Below are positions 60,378 through 64,000 of a DNA stretch of 64,000 nt, piece after piece. The notes below the pieces were generated by a model. That model had not been told where the DNA came from. It worked only from the letters and a program-made list of their open reading frames with translations, and searched no databases. Source of the stretch: an uncultured bacterium (GTDB lineage Bacteria; Cyanobacteriota; Vampirovibrionia; Gastranaerophilales; Gastranaerophilaceae); assembly GCA_949298805.1 (NCBI GenBank), contig CASFXY010000002.1, positions 1-64,000 on the forward strand. The letters are read 5' to 3'. The translations under genes and the position numbers were made by a program. Within the stretch, counting starts at the first letter, position 1; each line of letters opens with the position of its first letter.

Positions 60378-61571
60378 ATGGAAAAGAAAAAAACTATTTT
60401 TATATCAATATTTGCAACCATTGGGCTGTTACTGACAATTGAATTGGCAATAATCTTTTTCAAGGTTAACTTTAACGAGCAATTCAGTGCAAGTTTTTGC
60501 TCGGTAAATAACTTAATTGACTGTGATGGAGTGGCAAAAACTAATTATTCAATGTTTTTAGGCATACCACTTGCACTATGGGGTATGGCATTTTACTTAT
60601 TAACATTGTTCTTGAATTTTGTACACTTAATCCAAAATAAATTTAAAAATACCATATTTGATGTTTTTAAAAACCCAAAAAGTTACATAGCAACTCTGGG
60701 GCTGATATCTTTTGCAATTTCAATATGTCTTGCGACAATATCAATATTTAAAATTAACAAAATATGTGTTTTATGCTTCATAACATATTTTATCGATTTA
60801 TTTATTGCTATTATTGCAAAAAGTAACAAAAGCTTTTTTATAAAAGATATTAAAAACACGGTTCTAGACTTTATCGATGGTGTAAAAAAGTACACCCTGT
60901 TGTTTATTGCAGTACTCATAGCTTTTGTTTCATTTGTTACATATACAAGCATATCAATGGTATTTTCGCCACAACAAAAAATACAAAAGTCATTTGAAGA
61001 ATTTATGACAATGGAAAAAAATAAGTATGCTGTAAGCGGAAATATATTAGGCAATCCAAATGGAGAAAAGATATATGTATACAGTGATTTTATGTGTCCG
61101 TTTTGTCGCGTAACAAATATAATGGCATCTAAATTTGCACACGAGCAAAAGGAAATACAAATAATACACATGAATTTTCCACTGGATACCTCATGTAATC
61201 AATACATACCCCACACCGTACATCCCGGCGCCTGTACCCTTGCAAAATATGCACTTGCAGCAAAAAAACAAGGTAAATATTGGGATATGTCAAATTTAAT
61301 TTTTGACGAACATCCTTCAAACGAAGCTGATATACTGTATCTTAGCGAAAAATTAAACATTGACATAGCGCAACTTGTGAATGATGTTGCATCAAAAGAG
61401 GTTGAATCAGAACTGTTAAAACAAATTGATACTGCTCATCAGAAAGGCATTTACGGTACACCCACAATTGTCATCGATGACATACCATATATGAGCGCAA
61501 TGCCTTACTACAAGATTAAAACACTATACAATCAGGCAAAAAAACGGCATAAAAAGGCACAAAAACAATGA
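60378..61571 (+). CDS. VKOR-DsbA fusion (disulfide bond formation protein)
   Basis: The N-terminal half is a vitamin K epoxide reductase-type membrane protein with about four to five helices. CSVNNLIDCDGVAKTNYSMFLGIPLALWG holds the loop Cys pair and the conserved Ser, and KICVLCFI is the CxxC quinone-side site. After a linker helix the C-terminal DsbA/thioredoxin-like domain has YVYSDFMCPFCRVT (CPFC) and GIYGTPTIVI with the cis-Pro. The fusion would oxidise exported thiols and pass electrons to quinone, as in cyanobacteria and some other bacteria. The start is ATG 60378 with GAGGGAG upstream. It overlaps queH by four bases. Confidence 0.92.
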   Translation: MEKKKTIFISIFATIGLLLTIELAIIFFKVNFNEQFSASFCSVNNLIDCDGVAKTNYSMFLGIPLALWGMAFYLLTLFLNFVHLIQNKFKNTIFDVFKNPKSYIATLGLISFAISICLATISIFKINKICVLCFITYFIDLFIAIIAKSNKSFFIKDIKNTVLDFIDGVKKYTLLFIAVLIAFVSFVTYTSISMVFSPQQKIQKSFEEFMTMEKNKYAVSGNILGNPNGEKIYVYSDFMCPFCRVTNIMASKFAHEQKEIQIIHMNFPLDTSCNQYIPHTVHPGACTLAKYALAAKKQGKYWDMSNLIFDEHPSNEADILYLSEKLNIDIAQLVNDVASKEVESELLKQIDTAHQKGIYGTPTIVIDDIPYMSAMPYYKIKTLYNQAKKRHKKAQKQ

Positions 61572-62122
61572 AAAAAGTGCTTTTACACGCATGTTGCGCG
61601 GTCTGCTGCGCATATCCGATAAAATACTTACGCAAAGAAGGATATGATCCGATTGTATATTTTTACAATCCTAATATATTTCCGCAAAAAGAATATCAAA
61701 TAAGATTAGATGAGCTTATTCACTATTCTAAAAGCAATAAATTTGAGCTAATAATAGAAACAGGCACCCCACAAGATTTTGAAAATATTTCCCAAGGACT
61801 TGAAAATGAACCTGAAAAAGGCATAAGATGTGAAAAATGCTATTTTTTAAGGCTTAATAAAACAGCCAAAAAAGCAAAAGAGCTGGAAATAAAATATTTC
61901 ACAACAACACTAAGTGTTAGCCCGCATAAAATAACAAGTAAGATTTTTAAAGCGGGAGAGGATGCATCAAGATTAAATAATATAGAATTTTTAAAATACG
62001 ACTTTAAAAAACACGACGGATTTAAAATAACTCAACAAATTGCCAGAGATAACAATATGTATAAACAAACATACTGTGGCTGCAAATATTCTATTCGAAC
62101 AGAGATTTTACCGCAGAATTAA
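61568..62122 (+). CDS. queH: Epoxyqueuosine reductase QueH
   Basis: It performs the last step of queuosine synthesis in tRNA, reducing epoxyqueuosine, and replaces QueG in many bacteria. LLHACCAVCCAYPIKYL holds the first Cys pair, GIRCEKCYFLRL the second and YCGCKYS the third; these bind iron-sulfur and catalytic metals. Length of 184 aa fits. The ATG overlaps the TGA of the VKOR-DsbA gene, and the 3' end overlaps the convergent rpe by 32 bases. Confidence 0.95.
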   Translation: MKKVLLHACCAVCCAYPIKYLRKEGYDPIVYFYNPNIFPQKEYQIRLDELIHYSKSNKFELIIETGTPQDFENISQGLENEPEKGIRCEKCYFLRLNKTAKKAKELEIKYFTTTLSVSPHKITSKIFKAGEDASRLNNIEFLKYDFKKHDGFKITQQIARDNNMYKQTYCGCKYSIRTEILPQN

Positions 62123-62744
62123 CATCCTTGCTGTTAAAAATATAGCTGCCTGCAACTAAAGAATTTGCACCCATTCTTGTACAAATTTTTGCATTAACAT
62201 CATTAATGCCGCCATCAACCTGTATATATAAGTTATTCTTATTATAAAGTCTTGCATATTCTTTAACATCAGCAATTTTTGATACACAATTATGCAAAAA
62301 TTTTTGACCGCCAAAACCCGGCTCAACAGTCATTATTAACACTAAATCTAAACGAGGTATAAGTTTTTCAATAACCTCAACAGGGGTAGCAGGCTTAATT
62401 GAAAGTCCCGCAAGCTTACCAGCTTTTTTAATTTTATCAATAATATCACCACACAAGTCAGGTTGAGATTCGTAATGAAAAGTAACAATGTCGGCGCTCG
62501 CCCCTAAAAAATCATTAACATACTTATCAGGCTCACTAATCATTAAGTGTACATCCAAGACCAAATCGGTAACACGACGCAAACACTTCACAACAGGTGC
62601 GCCAATAGTAATATTTGGCACAAAATGACCATCCATAACATCAATATGAGCCCATTTTGCACCTGCTGCCTGAACTCTTTTTAATTCAGACTCAAGATTT
62701 GCAAAATCAGCTGATAATATAGAAGGTGAAACTATTGTTTCCAC
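62091..62744 (-). CDS. rpe: Ribulose-phosphate 3-epimerase
   Basis: It interconverts ribulose-5-phosphate and xylulose-5-phosphate in the pentose phosphate pathway. SPSILSADFANLE, HIDVMDGHFVPNITIG and VDVHLMISEPDKYV-type blocks, and later LIMTVEPGFGGQKF and IQVDGGINDVN, carry the metal ligands and catalytic Asp residues. Length of 217 aa is normal. The start is a GTG with AGGAGG upstream, inside the last 13 bases of rnc. Confidence 0.96.
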   Translation of the reverse strand: METIVSPSILSADFANLESELKRVQAAGAKWAHIDVMDGHFVPNITIGAPVVKCLRRVTDLVLDVHLMISEPDKYVNDFLGASADIVTFHYESQPDLCGDIIDKIKKAGKLAGLSIKPATPVEVIEKLIPRLDLVLIMTVEPGFGGQKFLHNCVSKIADVKEYARLYNKNNLYIQVDGGINDVNAKICTRMGANSLVAGSYIFNSKDVNSAVKSLFE

Positions 62745-63460
62745 AGCCCCTCCTTTTTTAAATATTCAAGTGCATTCTTGGCAGCTTCCTGCTGGGCAGA
62801 CTTTTTTGAACTGCCAAAACCTCTGGCAAGCATACATCCTTTAAAATAAACAGCTACTTCAAAAATTGAATCATGTTCGGAACCTGTTTTTGAAACCAAC
62901 ACATACTCGGGCAAGGAATGGTCCAAATCCTGAGTATACTCTTGCAGTTGCTGTTTGGGATTTATATTTTCAATATTTTTTTCAATATCAAGAATATCGT
63001 CAGAAAAATTTAAAATCATAAAATCTTCAACTCTTTTATAATTGCAAGTAAGGTAAATAGCGCCAAGAAAGGCCTCAAAAGAACATGCAAGTATGGACTG
63101 TTTATGCTCGCCACCTGACTTACGTTCATTATTGGAAAGCAAAATAAAATCATTTAAACCTATTTTAGCTGCAAATTTTGCCAACATTTTATCAGAAACA
63201 ATTTCGCCTCTCAGTTTAGATAAAATACCCTCTTTATAATTAGGATATTTTAAATAAAGATATTTACTTACAATAAGCTTTAATACAGCATCGCCTAAAA
63301 ATTCTAACCTTTCATAAGAACATTCAAGAGGGATATCCGCCTCATGAACATAAGAAGTGTGCCTCATGGCTTTTTCAAAAAGAGTAAAGTCATCACTGTT
63401 ACCAAATCCCAGTTTATCAAGATACTCACAATATGCACGCTCTCTATCAGAAGTAGACAT
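62732..63460 (-). CDS. rnc: Ribonuclease III
   Basis: An endonuclease for double-stranded RNA in rRNA and mRNA processing. ERLEFLGDAVLKLIVSKYL (about residues 50-68) is the signature with the catalytic Glu and Asp, and SFEAFLGAIYL supplies the second acidic pair. The C-terminal dsRNA-binding domain (about 170-240) ends KKSAQQEAAKNALEYL. Length of 242 aa is typical. It overlaps cdsA by 14 bases upstream and rpe by 13 downstream. Confidence 0.96.
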   Translation of the reverse strand: MSTSDRERAYCEYLDKLGFGNSDDFTLFEKAMRHTSYVHEADIPLECSYERLEFLGDAVLKLIVSKYLYLKYPNYKEGILSKLRGEIVSDKMLAKFAAKIGLNDFILLSNNERKSGGEHKQSILACSFEAFLGAIYLTCNYKRVEDFMILNFSDDILDIEKNIENINPKQQLQEYTQDLDHSLPEYVLVSKTGSEHDSIFEVAVYFKGCMLARGFGSSKKSAQQEAAKNALEYLKKEGLWKQ

Positions 63461-64000
63461 CTATAGCACCTTGAATATATTTAAAAAATTCCAAAATTAT
63501 ATTATGACCGTAAGCGAAATTAACAAAGTAATAATAAGCAACGGGCAAGGCAAAAAGATAGCCGTCAGTTCTATCCAAAATACCACCATGGCCGGGCAAA
63601 ATATTACTTGAATCTTTAACACCCGCATCACGTTTAACTAAAGATTCCGATAAATCTCCCAACTGGGAAGAAACAGTTATCAACAAACCGGCAAATAATG
63701 CCTGAAAAACAGAAAGTTTTGTATAAAAAATGCCCGATAATGCAACAATTACAGCACATAAAGTAGCACCCAGAGCACCCTCAACTGTTTTTTTGGGGCT
63801 GATAACCGGAGATAGTTTACACTTGCCAAACCTTGAGCCGAAATAATATCCGCCAATGTCGGTTGCAACCACAACTAAAAACACAAATATAACAAGCCAA
63901 AGCCCTTCGTTGATTCCAATTTGAAAAGCATTGATTCTATCAAGACCGATTTGACGTATTAGCAATAAATGGCAAGGCAACCAACCGCAATACAAAAAAC
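63447..64000 (-). CDS. cdsA: Phosphatidate cytidylyltransferase (C-terminal part)
   Basis: The gene runs off the right edge of the window; about 184 C-terminal residues are visible. It forms CDP-diacylglycerol from phosphatidate and CTP in the inner membrane. The family signature is complete: SQLGDLSESLVKRDAGVKDSSNILPGHGGILDRTD. Preceding TDIGGYYFGSRFGKCKLSPVISPKKTVEGALG is also conserved, and several membrane helices are visible. It is the first visible gene of a cdsA-rnc-rpe operon. Confidence 0.94.
   Translation of the reverse strand, partial: FLYCGWLPCHLLLIRQIGLDRINAFQIGINEGLWLVIFVFLVVVATDIGGYYFGSRFGKCKLSPVISPKKTVEGALGATLCAVIVALSGIFYTKLSVFQALFAGLLITVSSQLGDLSESLVKRDAGVKDSSNILPGHGGILDRTDGYLFALPVAYYYFVNFAYGHNIILEFFKYIQGAIDVYF

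Overview
The window is a low-GC, densely coded bacterial chromosome segment with no plasmid, phage or insertion-sequence hallmarks. TGA is used as an ordinary stop (for example at the end of the VKOR-DsbA fusion gene), so the standard bacterial code applies. The envelope looks Gram-negative (TonB/ExbB/ExbD, two large AsmA-like proteins, lipoproteins, Lgt). The TMP synthase carries the fused N-terminal ThiD2-type domain familiar from Cyanobacteria. Together with low GC, a gut-type glycosyltransferase family 6 enzyme and several large unknown proteins, this suggests a non-photosynthetic cyanobacterial relative such as gut Gastranaerophilales (Vampirovibrionia/Melainabacteria). That placement is an inference from gene content, not a computed phylogeny.

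Layout. 1-3700: two tandem genes for very acidic repeat proteins; the second has about 106 consecutive Asp-Thr dipeptides and a frameshift near its 3' end. 3743-8642: mnmA, a small unknown protein, a uridine-kinase-like protein, tRNA-Gln, a small exported Tyr/Asn-rich protein, ogt, tRNA-Leu and gdhA. 8691-12569: a large unknown membrane protein, thiE, and an ECF sigma factor with a cytosolic anti-sigma factor. 12553-18951 (minus strand): a division and wall operon rsmH-ftsL-ftsI-murE-murA plus a small duplicated-domain protein. 18966-24130: four glycosyltransferases (GT2, GT6, GT8, GT2) around a BlaI-like repressor, a TadE-like protein and a small lipoprotein. 24127-33034: uvrC, bL25, folP, a YkgJ-like protein, a possible FlgM-like protein, a CHAP-domain protein, gpmI, lgt and a TPR lipoprotein. 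33112-45409: an envelope block with a 1512-aa AsmA-like protein facing two exported proteins and tonB-exbB-exbD-exbD-asmA-like. 45406-57067: M16 peptidase, DUF2229 protein, ruvX region, a stand-alone ClpX-type zinc finger, a DciA-like protein, metK, aspS and a class A beta-lactamase-fold protein. 57179-64000: a variant GGDEF protein, hisF, a coiled-coil protein, a VKOR-DsbA fusion, queH, rpe, rnc and the 3' part of cdsA.

Cross-cutting signals. Several genes have a good -10 box exactly 6-7 bases before the ATG and no Shine-Dalgarno sequence, which predicts leaderless mRNAs. Convergent genes repeatedly overlap at their stops. Many minus-strand operons show short start/stop overlaps. No stretch longer than 300 bases lacks a gene. 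The strongest candidates for something undescribed are the TonB/ExbBDD/AsmA block without a receptor, the Asp-Thr repeat lipoprotein family, the GT6 enzyme, and the CHAP/FlgM-like pair.
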